NCBI GenBank assembly: GCA_025965895.1
Contig: JAOPWC010000014.1
Coordinates: forward strand, 1 to 45,162
DNA from: Mycobacterium sp.
GTDB taxonomy: Bacteria > Actinomycetota > Actinomycetes > Mycobacteriales > Mycobacteriaceae
Direction: 5' to 3'
Length of the DNA: 45,162 nucleotides
A program made the position numbers and the translations under genes. Positions 1 through 7,683 of the stretch are shown here, piece by piece. Within the stretch, counting starts at the first letter, position 1. The number at the start of each line of letters is the position of its first letter. A model generated the notes under the pieces. The model was not told the origin of the DNA. It saw only the letters and a list, made by a program, of their open reading frames with translations, and ran no database searches.

Positions 1-156
1 GTACGTTGTGAGTTTTCAGGCAGCGTTGAGCGGCAGTCTGGCCTTGTCGATGGGTTCTGCGATGTGAGTGTCGATGGTGCGCAATGCTTTTCGTAGTGGT
101 GGCGGGAGGCGCCAGCCTGGTCCACCAAACCGGTCCTGACCGGCGAGCCTCGCGGC

Positions 157-181
157 GGCGCCGCGATCGCCGGACGGCGCC
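157..181 (-). terminator. GC-rich hairpin downstream of sigA
   Basis: Read on the minus strand, a perfect 7-bp GC stem (GGCGCCG / CGGCGCC) with an 11-nt loop lies about 45 nt after the sigA stop codon. There is no U tract, which is common for mycobacterial hairpins. It could end the sigA transcript; this is inference from position and symmetry only. The rest of bases 1-225 shows no recognisable gene. Confidence 0.35.
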
Positions 182-225
182 GTAACGCCACGACGCGGTT
201 GGGGGGAAGCAATACCTCGAAGCCG

Positions 226-1812
226 TCAGTCGAGGTAGTCGCGCAAGACCTGCGAACGACTCGGGTGACGCAACTTTGACATCGTCTTGGACTCGATCTG
301 CCGGATCCGCTCGCGGGTGACGCCGTAGACCTGGCCGATCTCGTCCAGCGTGCGGGGCTGTCCGTCGGTCAGCCCGAACCGCAGCCGCACCACGCCGGCC
401 TCACGCTCGGACAGTGTCTCGAGCACCGATTGCAGCTGGTCCTGCAGCAACGTGAAGGACACCGCGTCCACGGCCACAACCGCTTCGGAGTCCTCGATGA
501 AGTCGCCGAGCTGGCTGTCGCCCTCGTCGCCGATGGTCTGATCCAGCGAGATCGGCTCGCGCGCGTACTGCTGGATTTCCAAGACCTTTTCGGGCGTGAT
601 GTCCATCTCCTTCGCGAGCTCCTCGGGAGTGGGCTCACGGCCCAGGTCCTGTAGCAACTCGCGCTGGATGCGGCCCAGCTTGTTGATGACCTCGACCATG
701 TGCACCGGGATGCGGATGGTGCGTGCCTGGTCGGCCATCGCGCGGGTGATGGCCTGGCGGATCCACCAGGTAGCGTAGGTCGAGAACTTGTAACCCTTGG
801 TGTAGTCGAACTTCTCGACCGCGCGGATAAGGCCCAGGTTGCCCTCCTGGATCAGGTCCAAAAACGCCATGCCGCGACCTGTGTAGCGTTTGGCCAGCGA
901 CACCACCAGTCGGAGGTTGGCTTCCAGCAGGTGATTCTTCGCGCGCTCGCCGTCGCGGCAGATCCACATCATGTCGCGGCGCTGCGCCGCCGGCAGCTTC
1001 TCGCCACGCTCGGCGATCTCGGCAACCAGCTGGGTGGCGTACAAGCCGGCCTCGATCCGCTTGGCCAGCTCGACCTCTTCCTCGGCGTTGAGCAGCGCCA
1101 CCTTGCCGATCTGCTTGAGGTAGGCACGCACGGAGTCAGCTGACGCGGTGAGTTCGGCATCCTTGCGGGCCTGCCGCAGCGCCTCGGATTCCTCTTCGTC
1201 CCAGACGAAGTCCCCGGAGGCCTTGTCCTTTTCGCTCGGCTCGGCGATCTCGTCCTCTTCGGCTGCCGGCAGCTCCTCACCCACGACGACCGCCGCCTCG
1301 GGCTCCGCTTCAACCTCAACCTCAACCTCAACCTCGGCCTCGGCCTCGGCCTCAACCTCGGCCTCTTCGTCAACGTCGTCCTCGACGGCATCCGCGAGGT
1401 CTTCGAGGTCCGGATCGGGGTCTACTTCGAGATCGTCGCCCGGCTCGGCATCTTGAAGGTCGTCAGTCTCGGGCGTGTCGTCGACCGTGTCCTGGGTCTC
1501 CGCTGCCGCGCCATTGGACGTCGCGGGCGCGGGGGCCTTCTTCGAGCGGCCTCGCAACGGCGATGACGGCTCAGCAGCGGCAGGCTTCGCGTCGGCAGGG
1601 CGCGCCTTGGTGGCGGTCTTCGCCGGTCGCGCCGCGTTCTTGGCCGGCGCGTCGGACGAGGGTGGCTTGGCCGTCGCCTTCGTCGTTTTGCCCGCACGCT
1701 TGGCCGGCGCCGACGAGCTGCCGCCCTTTGCCGATGCCCGTTTGGCGGGGGATTTGGTAGCGGTTCGCTTCACCGGCTCTTCGGTCGCCGGGCTTGCCTT
1801 CGTCGCTGCCAC
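226..1812 (-). CDS. sigA: Principal sigma factor SigA (RpoD family)
   Basis: Primary sigma factor that directs RNA polymerase to housekeeping promoters. I place the start at GTG 1812, giving a 528-residue protein that begins (M)[12 protein letters not shown] as mycobacterial SigA does; a GAAAGG Shine-Dalgarno lies 6 nt upstream, and a GTG two codons earlier (1818) is the alternative. The first ~200 residues are a low-complexity Lys/Ala/Pro then Asp/Glu-rich extension typical of mycobacteria. Regions 1.2 to 4 follow: [20 protein letters not shown], the region 2 core ([32 protein letters not shown]), region 3 ([14 protein letters not shown]) and region 4.2 with the -35-binding helix ([20 protein letters not shown]), ending RDYLD. 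The acidic extension holds an unusual run of alternating Glu-Val/Glu-Ala encoded by a 6-bp tandem repeat. Identity is certain; only the start is open. Confidence 0.98.
   Translation of the reverse strand: MAATKASPATEEPVKRTATKSPAKRASAKGGSSSAPAKRAGKTTKATAKPPSSDAPAKNAARPAKTATKARPADAKPAAAEPSSPLRGRSKKAPAPATSNGAAAETQDTVDDTPETDDLQDAEPGDDLEVDPDPDLEDLADAVEDDVDEEAEVEAEAEAEVEVEVEVEAEPEAAVVVGEELPAAEEDEIAEPSEKDKASGDFVWDEEESEALRQARKDAELTASADSVRAYLKQIGKVALLNAEEEVELAKRIEAGLYATQLVAEIAERGEKLPAAQRRDMMWICRDGERAKNHLLEANLRLVVSLAKRYTGRGMAFLDLIQEGNLGLIRAVEKFDYTKGYKFSTYATWWIRQAITRAMADQARTIRIPVHMVEVINKLGRIQRELLQDLGREPTPEELAKEMDITPEKVLEIQQYAREPISLDQTIGDEGDSQLGDFIEDSEAVVAVDAVSFTLLQDQLQSVLETLSEREAGVVRLRFGLTDGQPRTLDEIGQVYGVTRERIRQIESKTMSKLRHPSRSQVLRDYLD
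1311..1365. repeat. 6-bp tandem repeat inside sigA
   Basis: About nine tandem hexamers alternating between CTCAAC-type and CTCGGC-type units on the plus strand. In sigA they encode alternating Glu-Val and Glu-Ala dipeptides. Unit length is a multiple of three, so copy-number change would alter the length of the acidic N-terminal extension without breaking the frame. Confidence 0.8.
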
Positions 1813-1956
1813 GTACACCCTTTCGGTCTGCCGTCCGCACGACGGTAGGGGCGTGCCCCGTCGGGTAAGGCCGGCTGTCTTGCACTATGTCGAATGTCGG
1901 CGTGATATCAACTGTGGATATTCGCCGCCATCTCGGTCTTGCGGCCGCCGTGCACC

Positions 1957-1962
1957 ATTGTA
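1957..1962 (-). promoter_or_regulatory. Possible -10 element for sigA
   Basis: A TACAAT hexamer on the minus strand, preceded by TT, lies about 145 nt upstream of the sigA start in the 164-nt gap between ppgK and sigA. No convincing -35 is visible. It would imply a long 5' leader. Weak call from motif match alone. Confidence 0.25.
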
Positions 1963-1976
1963 ACGACAGTGCGTGC

Positions 1977-2801
1977 TCAGACCCCGCTCAGCGGGCTTAT
2001 TCCTCGGGTGGGGTCGACCTGGGCGGCGACCGCAGCCCCCACGATCCCGGCGGTGTTCTGCAGCGAAGCGGCTAGCACGGGCGTGCGGTTCTCCAGTAGC
2101 GGGATCCACCTGTCGGCCTTGCGGCTGATCCCGCCGCCGGCGATGAACAGGTCCGGCCAGATCGCGTTTTCTATCGCTACCAGCACCTTCGTCACCTCGG
2201 GAGCCCACTTCTTGTAACTCCAATGATGTTTCTCCTTGACCGACGACGCGGCGCGATGCTCGGCCTCCATTCCGCCCACCTCCAGATGGCCGAACTCGGT
2301 GTTGGGCAGCAGCACGCCGTTATGGATCACCGCCGACCCGATACCCGTCCCGAACGTGAGCAGCACGATCACGCCGGTTTTGTCTTTGCCTGCGCCGTAC
2401 TTCACCTCGGCGATGCCCGCTGCGTCCGCATCGTTGAGCACGGTGACGGCCTGGCCGCCCAATGCCTTGCTGATCACCTCCGCGGCACTGACGCCGATCC
2501 ACGATTTGTCGACGTTGGCGGCGGTGCGCACCACACCGTTGGTCACCACACCGGGATAGGTGACGCCCAGAGGTTCGGTCCAGCCGAACTCCTTGACGAC
2601 CGCGGCGATGGCCCCCGCGACCGCAGCCGGAGTGGCCGGCTGAGGCGTCGGGAGCTTGTACCGGTCGCCAATCAGTTGCCCCGTGACCAGATCGACGATG
2701 CCGCCCTTCACGCCGCTGCCGCCCACGTCGATGCCGAATCCCCGGCGGTGCGACCCCGCGGCGGCTGACGATTCGAAGACGGGCGAATCGGTAGCGGTCA
2801 T
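1977..2801 (-). CDS. ppgK: Polyphosphate glucokinase
   Basis: ROK-family kinase that phosphorylates glucose to glucose-6-phosphate using inorganic polyphosphate or ATP in the cytosol. The N-terminal nucleotide-binding motif is GIDVGGSGVKGGIVD; further on are TYPGVV, NDADAAGIAE (sugar/catalytic Asp region) and LTFGTGIGSA, then NTEFGHLEVGG. I choose ATG 2801 (274 residues, usual family length) because GAGGAG sits 5 nt before it; a GTG two codons upstream (2807) is possible. It lies just upstream of sigA on the same strand and divergent from suhB, as in M. tuberculosis Rv2702. Confidence 0.95.
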   Translation of the reverse strand: MTATDSPVFESSAAAGSHRRGFGIDVGGSGVKGGIVDLVTGQLIGDRYKLPTPQPATPAAVAGAIAAVVKEFGWTEPLGVTYPGVVTNGVVRTAANVDKSWIGVSAAEVISKALGGQAVTVLNDADAAGIAEVKYGAGKDKTGVIVLLTFGTGIGSAVIHNGVLLPNTEFGHLEVGGMEAEHRAASSVKEKHHWSYKKWAPEVTKVLVAIENAIWPDLFIAGGGISRKADRWIPLLENRTPVLAASLQNTAGIVGAAVAAQVDPTRGISPLSGV

Positions 2802-2899
2802 GGGCACTCCTCGGCGAGGCGGGCAACTGGTGACGCGAAGCCAACACTAATAGTTGTCAGGCAGCGGGGTGTGGCTGTCCCGCGACGGGTTGTGTTGCG

Positions 2900-3775
2900 A
2901 TGTCAGATGTGACCGCACCCATCGATGTCGCCGCGCTTCGGGCGGTGGCGGAGGAGTTGGCGAGTGAGGCGGCGGCTTTCGTGCGCGGTCGCCGCCTCGA
3001 AGTGTTCGGCCAACACGGACTGGACGCCGGGGATGCGGCGGTGCGCTCGAAGAGCACCCGCACCGATCCGGTGACGATTGTCGACACCGAGAGCGAACGA
3101 CTGCTCCGTGATCGGCTCGCAGCACTGCGACCGGGTGAGTCAGTGCTGGGCGAAGAGGGCGGCGGTCCTGCGATGCAACCCCCCGACCGGAGCGGTTCCG
3201 TCACGTGGGTTCTCGACCCGATCGACGGCACCGTGAATTTCGTCTATGCGATACCCGCTTACGCGGTCTCCGTCGCTGCACAGGTCGGCGGCGCCTCCGT
3301 GGCAGGGGCGGTCGCCGACGTCACGGCCAAGCGCGTGTATTCGGCGGCTCTCGGCCTCGGCGCGCACGTCGTCTATCCAGATGGTCAGCGAGAAGCTCTG
3401 CAGTGCAACGCGATTGACGATATCGCGATGGCACTGGTGGGAACCGGCTTCGGCTACGCTCCAGGGCGGCGGGCCGCGCAGGCCGCCGTGCTGGCCGGTG
3501 TGTTGCCTGCGGTGCGCGATGTACGCCGTATCGGGTCGGCCGCGCTCGACCTGTGCATGGTCGCCGCCGGCCAACTCGACGCCCACTACGAACACGGCCT
3601 GCAGGTCTGGGACTGGGCAGCCGGTGCACTGATCGCGGCCGAGGCCGGCGCTTCGGTGCACCCACCGTCAGCGGGCGACGACGCACTGACCGTGGCCGCC
3701 GCTCCCGGTATCGCGGCTCAGCTGCTCGGCCTGCTGGAGGATCTCGGCGCCCTCGACAACCTTCCTGACAAATAG
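2900..3775 (+). CDS. suhB: Inositol-1-monophosphatase family protein SuhB
   Basis: Mg-dependent phosphatase releasing myo-inositol from inositol-1-phosphate, which feeds phosphatidylinositol, mannoside and mycothiol synthesis. Metal and catalytic motifs are intact in the 291-residue protein: GEEGG at about 84-88, WVLDPIDGTVNF at about 103-114 and WDWAAGALIAAEAG near 235. It matches Rv2701c closely in the core. The start ATG has no strong Shine-Dalgarno and an ATG-like context nearby, so the N-terminus is less certain than the product. Its 3' end faces the PIG-L gene across 72 nt with no obvious terminator. Confidence 0.93.
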   Translation: MSDVTAPIDVAALRAVAEELASEAAAFVRGRRLEVFGQHGLDAGDAAVRSKSTRTDPVTIVDTESERLLRDRLAALRPGESVLGEEGGGPAMQPPDRSGSVTWVLDPIDGTVNFVYAIPAYAVSVAAQVGGASVAGAVADVTAKRVYSAALGLGAHVVYPDGQREALQCNAIDDIAMALVGTGFGYAPGRRAAQAAVLAGVLPAVRDVRRIGSAALDLCMVAAGQLDAHYEHGLQVWDWAAGALIAAEAGASVHPPSAGDDALTVAAAPGIAAQLLGLLEDLGALDNLPDK

Positions 3776-3847
3776 CGGCGAAGATGCTGCCGCAAACGGA
3801 TTCGTGCGCCCGGCTCAGCGTTCGTCGGCGCTCAGCGGTAAGAGTCG

Positions 3848-4510
3848 CTAGTTCGGCGAGCAAAGGTTGTTTGCACCGCGGACGGCGTTTTCCACCATGA
3901 AGCCCTCGGCGTAGCGTGATCGGCACTGCACCCCGCGCAACCTCATCAGGCGCAGCAGGATCTCGTCGTCGATCCAATCGTGTTCTGCTTGCGAGGGATA
4001 GCACTCCCGCAGCAGGTCAGTCTTCCTTCGCGCCACTTCGGGCGGAATGGGCAGGTAGACGGTGGGGGTCGGGAGATCTGACTCCCACTTGAGGATGTCG
4101 TAGCTCAGGACTAGCTGCTCATCGAACTCCGTGGCCACCAACTCGGCGACGACGCGATGATCGGGGTAGTTGTCGTCACGCTGAGGTGCGAATACCACGT
4201 CGGGTTCGCAGCTGAGCCCAAACTCGGCAATGCACTCCTCCACCCAGTCCCGATGATCGGCGAACATGCCGTCCGGCACGTCGTTGACGATGAGCCGGAC
4301 ATCGAGTGCAGGGCACATCGAGGCCAGCGCGTTCCTTTCCTCGATTTCGCGTGTCGTGCCGCCACCCGCCAGCACCAGCGCGTGCACCACGGCGTCGGGG
4401 TGCTGCTGGGCGATCTGCAACAGCGTCGCGCCGGCCCCGACGGCTATGTCTTCACAATGCGCACCGATCACCGCAACACTGTGCAACCGGTGCGCCGTCA
4501 GTCCGGTCAC
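3848..4510 (-). CDS. PIG-L/LmbE-type deacetylase with altered catalytic residues
   Basis: Member of the zinc-dependent N-acetylglucosamine deacetylase superfamily (MshB, Mca, LmbE). The 220-residue protein has the Rossmann-like core SVAVIGAHCEDIAVGAGATL and the second motif DDNYPDHRVV. The usual AHPDDE reads AHCEDI and the usual HPDH reads YPDH. By alignment with MshB the metal ligands (His18, Asp21, His118) are kept, but the general base Asp becomes Glu20 and the catalytic His becomes Tyr115. I choose the GTG at 4510 because upstream residues are not family-like and because it overlaps the stop codon of the short upstream ORF (GTGA). Gene inserted between suhB and cei relative to M. tuberculosis. 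Substrate unknown; it may be a divergent sugar deacetylase or a non-catalytic binder. Confidence 0.75.
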   Translation of the reverse strand: MTGLTAHRLHSVAVIGAHCEDIAVGAGATLLQIAQQHPDAVVHALVLAGGGTTREIEERNALASMCPALDVRLIVNDVPDGMFADHRDWVEECIAEFGLSCEPDVVFAPQRDDNYPDHRVVAELVATEFDEQLVLSYDILKWESDLPTPTVYLPIPPEVARRKTDLLRECYPSQAEHDWIDDEILLRLMRLRGVQCRSRYAEGFMVENAVRGANNLCSPN

Positions 4511-4608
4511 GCCGCGACCCCCGGGGAGCGTTCGCTGTCGGCGGCCGGCCGGGTGAGCAGTTGCATCGGCACGAGATCGACCTTGGCTGCAACGGTGCGC
4601 ATCCGCAT
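4507..4608 (-). CDS. 33-residue ORF coupled to the PIG-L gene
   Basis: Small ORF starting ATGCGGATGCGC with a strong AGAAGGAG Shine-Dalgarno 1-7 nt ahead (best spaced for the second ATG at 4602). It ends in TGA that overlaps the GTG start of the PIG-L gene (GTGA), so the two look translationally coupled. The peptide begins MRMRTVAAKVDLVPMQ and has no recognisable domain, signal or membrane segment. It may be a real small protein, a coupling leader, or the stump of a lost upstream gene. No function assigned. Confidence 0.45.
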   Translation of the reverse strand: MRMRTVAAKVDLVPMQLLTRPAADSERSPGVAA

Positions 4609-4782
4609 GCTCCTTCTCGACGGCCCCGTCAACGGCGGACTCGGTCATGCGCCCAGCGCGCAAACCGGGGGAGCACGTCGTGCTTGTCAGCGGCCCCCAC
4701 GTGGTCCGAAGCGACCGGCGAGCGGGTGCCCGGAGACCAAGTGTAGCCGTCGGCGCGAACTAAGCAAGATTTGCCCTAGCGT

Positions 4783-5433
4783 TCAGCACGCGTCGGCGTG
4801 GATCTTCGAAAGCAACGACAGATCTGGTGGTGCGGTGGCCTCTGGACGCAGGCTTGCAAGCACCGCGTCGATGTCGTCGCTGTGTGTCAATGAGGTGAAT
4901 TGCGTTCCAAGTGCCAGGTCAACCGAGTCATCGGGACGCTGATCCTCGAACAGCTCGGTGCAGGGGGCCACCAGCCAAACGGCAGCGGCGGCGGCCTGGC
5001 CGGCGGGGCCGAACCGGATCTGCCCCTGGCATGCGAGGCGGGTGTTGCCATAGATCGAGTCGTTCGCCGACGTTGGCTGAGCGAACCCAATATCGCGCAG
5101 TGCACCGGCCACATCGGCGGCCTGACCGCCCTGACCACTGGCGTTCAGCACACGGATCTTTGTGTCGGTAAGTTTCGCCGGTGCCACCTCCGTCATGGTG
5201 GCTCGCGACACTTGTTGACCGAGTTGGGGCTGGGTGGGGTCGGCGGGTGCTGACGGCGCGTTGCAAAGAGCGGCTTCCCGGACGGCGGTCGGGCGGCTCA
5301 GGGCGAAGCCCCACACGATGGCTGCAGCCACTAAAAGAGCCACCCCGGCCCAGATGCCGGGGAGATAGTTGCGCCGTCGGAACGGCCTGCCGTGCCGGTC
5401 GAAGGCGGTGCCTTCGGTGATTTGAGCGACCAC
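4783..5433 (-). CDS. cei: Envelope integrity protein Cei
   Basis: Orthologue of Rv2700 (Cei), a mycobacterial membrane protein needed for envelope integrity. The 216-residue chain has a short cytosolic N-terminus, one transmembrane helix at about 27-47 (IWAGVALLVAAAIVWGFAL) and an extracytoplasmic LytR_C-type domain (KIRVLNASGQGGQAADVAGA). Cysteines in the external part may form disulfides. The start is GTG at 5433, supported by a TAGAGT hexamer exactly 6 nt upstream, which suggests a leaderless mRNA. Divergent from the DUF4193 gene. Confidence 0.93.
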   Translation of the reverse strand: MVAQITEGTAFDRHGRPFRRRNYLPGIWAGVALLVAAAIVWGFALSRPTAVREAALCNAPSAPADPTQPQLGQQVSRATMTEVAPAKLTDTKIRVLNASGQGGQAADVAGALRDIGFAQPTSANDSIYGNTRLACQGQIRFGPAGQAAAAAVWLVAPCTELFEDQRPDDSVDLALGTQFTSLTHSDDIDAVLASLRPEATAPPDLSLLSKIHADAC

Positions 5434-5439
5434 GCTTGC

Positions 5440-5445
5440 ACTCTA
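5440..5445 (-). promoter_or_regulatory. -10 element of cei (leaderless)
   Basis: TAGAGT on the minus strand, 6 nt before the GTG start of cei. This spacing puts the transcription start at the start codon. Confidence 0.55.
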
Positions 5446-5487
5446 GAGCCCGAGCCGCCGGACACCCGTTGCGCGCCGCAGGCAAAA

Positions 5488-5501
5488 GTGATGTAAATCA
5501 C
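5488..5501. promoter_or_regulatory. CRP-like palindrome between cei and DUF4193
   Basis: Perfect inverted repeat GTGAT-GTAA-ATCAC, which fits the GTGA-N6-TCAC pattern bound by CRP/FNR-type regulators. It lies about 45-60 bp upstream of the cei start and about 100 bp upstream of the DUF4193 start, so it could act on either divergent gene. Regulator identity is inferred from the motif only. Confidence 0.5.
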
Positions 5502-5597
5502 AGGTGAACACGCCGCAATCCGGGCACGAATCATTTGGCGGATGCGTTCGACGCTGGTACAAAGCTCTGCTGCGGTGTTTATTAAGGGGGCAAGACT

Positions 5598-5900
5598 ATG
5601 GCTACGGACTATGACGCCCCACGGCGTACTGAGACCGACGATGTGTCTGAGGATTCGCTGGAGGAGCTGAAGGCGCGGCGTAATGAAGCGCAGTCGGCCG
5701 TGGTCGACGTCGACGAATCAGAATCGGCCGAATCTTTTGAGCTGCCGGGCGCGGATCTGTCCGGCGAGGAGCTCTCGGTGCGCGTCATCCCGAAGCAGGC
5801 CGACGAGTTCACCTGTTCGAGCTGTTTTTTGGTGCACCATCGCAGTCGTCTGGCCAGCGAGAAGGACGGCCGGATGATCTGTACCGATTGCGCGGCCTAA
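5598..5900 (+). CDS. DUF4193 zinc-ribbon protein
   Basis: Orthologue of Rv2699c. The 100-residue acidic protein ends in a treble-cysteine-pair ribbon: Cys73-x2-Cys76 and Cys95-x2-Cys98 (FTCSSCFLVHH, MICTDCAA), expected to bind zinc. The N-terminal ~60 residues are Asp/Glu-rich and probably flexible. The start ATG has an AAGGGGG Shine-Dalgarno. Function is unknown; the fold and charge suggest a small protein or nucleic-acid adaptor. Convergent with the DUF3093 gene with only 4 nt between. Confidence 0.9.
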   Translation: MATDYDAPRRTETDDVSEDSLEELKARRNEAQSAVVDVDESESAESFELPGADLSGEELSVRVIPKQADEFTCSSCFLVHHRSRLASEKDGRMICTDCAA

Positions 5901-5904
5901 ATAC

Positions 5905-6393
5905 CTAAATAGCAGTCTGGGGCCGCAGCGCCGCTAGCAGCCGCTCCGGGTGCCGGGTGCTCACCAGCCAGTACGGCGTCGGGTCGTCGGGGTCCTGCAG
6001 CACGACCAGCACCATCGGGCCCACCCACGCCCGATGCAGGACGTAGGCGGCCGGGTCCAGTTGTCGGCCCAGGGCAGACGACTTGGCGGAACGGGGAACC
6101 TCAGCCGAGCGGGCGATCACCGTTATCGGCAGGTGAGCCGGCCCGGCCCACAACTCGGGACCGTCGCTGCGATCGGCCACCCGCACCTCGATTCGCCCAA
6201 GCCACCCCAGGGCTGCCGCCGCGACCGCGAAGAGCACCGCGAACGCGATCCAGCGGGGCCAGTCACGCGCGGCGGCATTGACCTCCAGCGCCACTAATCC
6301 GGCCACGAAAAGCGCGGGCGGATACCACCACCACGGCACCGAGAGGCGCTCGCGGTAGCGCACCTTTTGCGACGTGGCGCGCGTGCCGGACAC
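5905..6393 (-). CDS. DUF3093 membrane protein
   Basis: Orthologue of Rv2698. About 162 residues, starting at GTG 6393 ([20 protein letters not shown]); a longer reading to 6498 would run into dut and is not family-like. Two membrane helices near the N-terminus ([18 protein letters not shown] and [18 protein letters not shown]) precede a soluble domain with the conserved segment [20 protein letters not shown] and [12 protein letters not shown]. Function unknown. Start codons of this gene and dut are 25 nt apart and divergent. Confidence 0.87.
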   Translation of the reverse strand: MSGTRATSQKVRYRERLSVPWWWYPPALFVAGLVALEVNAAARDWPRWIAFAVLFAVAAAALGWLGRIEVRVADRSDGPELWAGPAHLPITVIARSAEVPRSAKSSALGRQLDPAAYVLHRAWVGPMVLVVLQDPDDPTPYWLVSTRHPERLLAALRPQTAI

Positions 6394-6404
6394 GCGGCCA
6401 AGGG

Positions 6405-6410
6405 TAGTCT
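6405..6410 (+). promoter_or_regulatory. -10 element of dut
   Basis: TAGTCT lies 8 nt before the dut GTG start, within the 25-nt divergent gap. It implies a 0-2 nt leader. Confidence 0.5.
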
Positions 6411-6418
6411 CTGGAGTC

Positions 6419-6883
6419 GTGCCCACCCGTCTGGCGGTCGTTCGTCTGGACCCTGCGCTGCCGATGCCCAGCCGGGCCCACGAGGGTGACGCGGGCATCG
6501 ATCTCTACAGCGCACAAGACATCGAACTCGCCCCGGGCACGCGGGCGCTGGTGCGGACCGGGATAGCCGTGGCAATCCCGGTCGGAATGGTCGGCTTGGT
6601 GCACCCCCGTTCGGGACTGGCGGCGCGCGTGGGGCTTTCGATCGTCAACAGCCCGGGCACGATCGACGCGGGTTACCGAGGCGAGATCAAGGTCGCACTG
6701 ATCAACCTGGATCTCAGCACGACGATTATCGTGCACCGGGGCGACCGCATCGCGCAGTTGCTTGTGCAGCGGGTGGAGTTACCCGAGTTGATCGAGGTGT
6801 CGGCGTTCGACGAAGCCGGGTTGGCGCAGACCTCCCGCGGCGACGGCGGACACGGTTCCTCCGGCGGACATGCGAGCTTGTGA
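6419..6883 (+). CDS. dut: dUTP diphosphatase
   Basis: Hydrolyses dUTP to dUMP and pyrophosphate, keeping uracil out of DNA and supplying dTMP synthesis. From GTG 6419 the protein is 154 residues, the same length as Rv2697c. Trimeric dUTPase motifs are present: [19 protein letters not shown] (I), [19 protein letters not shown] (II), [16 protein letters not shown] (III), [13 protein letters not shown] (IV) and the C-terminal glycine-rich arm [16 protein letters not shown] (V), which includes the mycobacterial-type tail. It overlaps the next gene by one base (TGATG). Confidence 0.97.
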   Translation: MPTRLAVVRLDPALPMPSRAHEGDAGIDLYSAQDIELAPGTRALVRTGIAVAIPVGMVGLVHPRSGLAARVGLSIVNSPGTIDAGYRGEIKVALINLDLSTTIIVHRGDRIAQLLVQRVELPELIEVSAFDEAGLAQTSRGDGGHGSSGGHASL

Positions 6884-7638
6884 TGGCATTCGGAAGAAAC
6901 AAACGCGATGAGCGCGAACCTGATCTGGTCATCGAACCGGCACAGTCGGCAGCTGACCGGGTCGACGACATCGACCAGGCGCCGCTCGACGGCCCGTTCG
7001 ACATCGACGACTTCGAGGACCCTGCTCAGGCCGAGGGGGGCCGGCTCGATCTGGGATCGGTTCTGATCCCGGTTCCCGAAGCGGGCCAACTGCAGGTCGA
7101 GCTCACCGACACCGGCATTCCCAGTGCGATCTGGGTGGTGACGGAGAACGGGCGGTTCACGATCGCCGCGTACGCCGCACCCAAGACGGCCGGGTTATGG
7201 CGTGAGGTCGCCTCCGAGCTTGCCGACGCGCTGCGTAAAGACTCGGCGAAGGTCTCGATCGAGGACGGGCCATGGGGCCGGGAAGTGGTCGGCGTGGGAG
7301 CAAATTCCGTGCGGTTCATCGGCGTCGACGGCTACCGATGGATGATCCGCTGTGTGGTCAACAGCGCACCGGAAACCATCAACGCGCTCACCGCGCAGGC
7401 GCGAAACGCATTGGCCGACACGGTAGTTCGCCGTGGCGACACTCCGCTACCGGTCCGGACTCCGCTTCCGGTTCAGCTTCCGGAGCCGATGGCCACCCAG
7501 TTGCGCTCCGCGGCTGAGGAGGCCGCGGAGCAGACGCCGCAACAGGAATCCGAGCAAGATGCCGTGCCTCAGCCGACCGCGCGGCGTAGCGCGGCCGGGT
7601 CGGCGATGCAGCAGCTGCGCACGACGATGGGCGGATGA
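6883..7638 (+). CDS. DUF3710 protein
   Basis: Orthologue of Rv2696c, 251 residues. ATG 6883 overlaps the dut TGA, so translation is likely coupled to dut; a GTG at 6880 is in frame. The N-terminal ~50 residues are charged and probably disordered. The core carries GLWREVASELADALRKDS and GVDGYRWMIRCVVNSAPETINAL. The C-terminal 60 residues are Pro/Gln/Glu-rich. No enzymatic motif is recognised. The co-occurrence with dut and the OB-fold gene hints at nucleic-acid metabolism but this is not shown. Confidence 0.85.
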   Translation: MAFGRNKRDEREPDLVIEPAQSAADRVDDIDQAPLDGPFDIDDFEDPAQAEGGRLDLGSVLIPVPEAGQLQVELTDTGIPSAIWVVTENGRFTIAAYAAPKTAGLWREVASELADALRKDSAKVSIEDGPWGREVVGVGANSVRFIGVDGYRWMIRCVVNSAPETINALTAQARNALADTVVRRGDTPLPVRTPLPVQLPEPMATQLRSAAEEAAEQTPQQESEQDAVPQPTARRSAAGSAMQQLRTTMGG

Positions 7639-7678
7639 GCGCTCGCGCGAAGACCATGGGCAGCGATGAGCGCTCGCG
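7634..7678. repeat. Two copies of a GATGAGCGCTCGCG repeat
   Basis: GATGAGCGCTCGCGCGA at 7634-7650 contains the stop codon of the DUF3710 gene, and a second partial copy (GATGAGCGCTCGCG) is at 7665-7678. Each has the 8-bp palindrome GAGCGCTC at its centre. A third copy is at 8874-8890. They lie between convergent genes. Confidence 0.75.
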
Positions 7679-7683
7679 GTGAG

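Noticed and set aside
1..225. Open minus-strand frame after the sigA stop ending in LPLNAA, which could look like the tail of another gene.
   Set aside because: It begins only because no stop happens to follow sigA in the same frame; there is no start codon in context and no recognisable domain.
3776..3847. Two GCTCAGCG copies between suhB and the PIG-L gene as a possible terminator.
   Set aside because: They are direct, not inverted, repeats and cannot form a stem.
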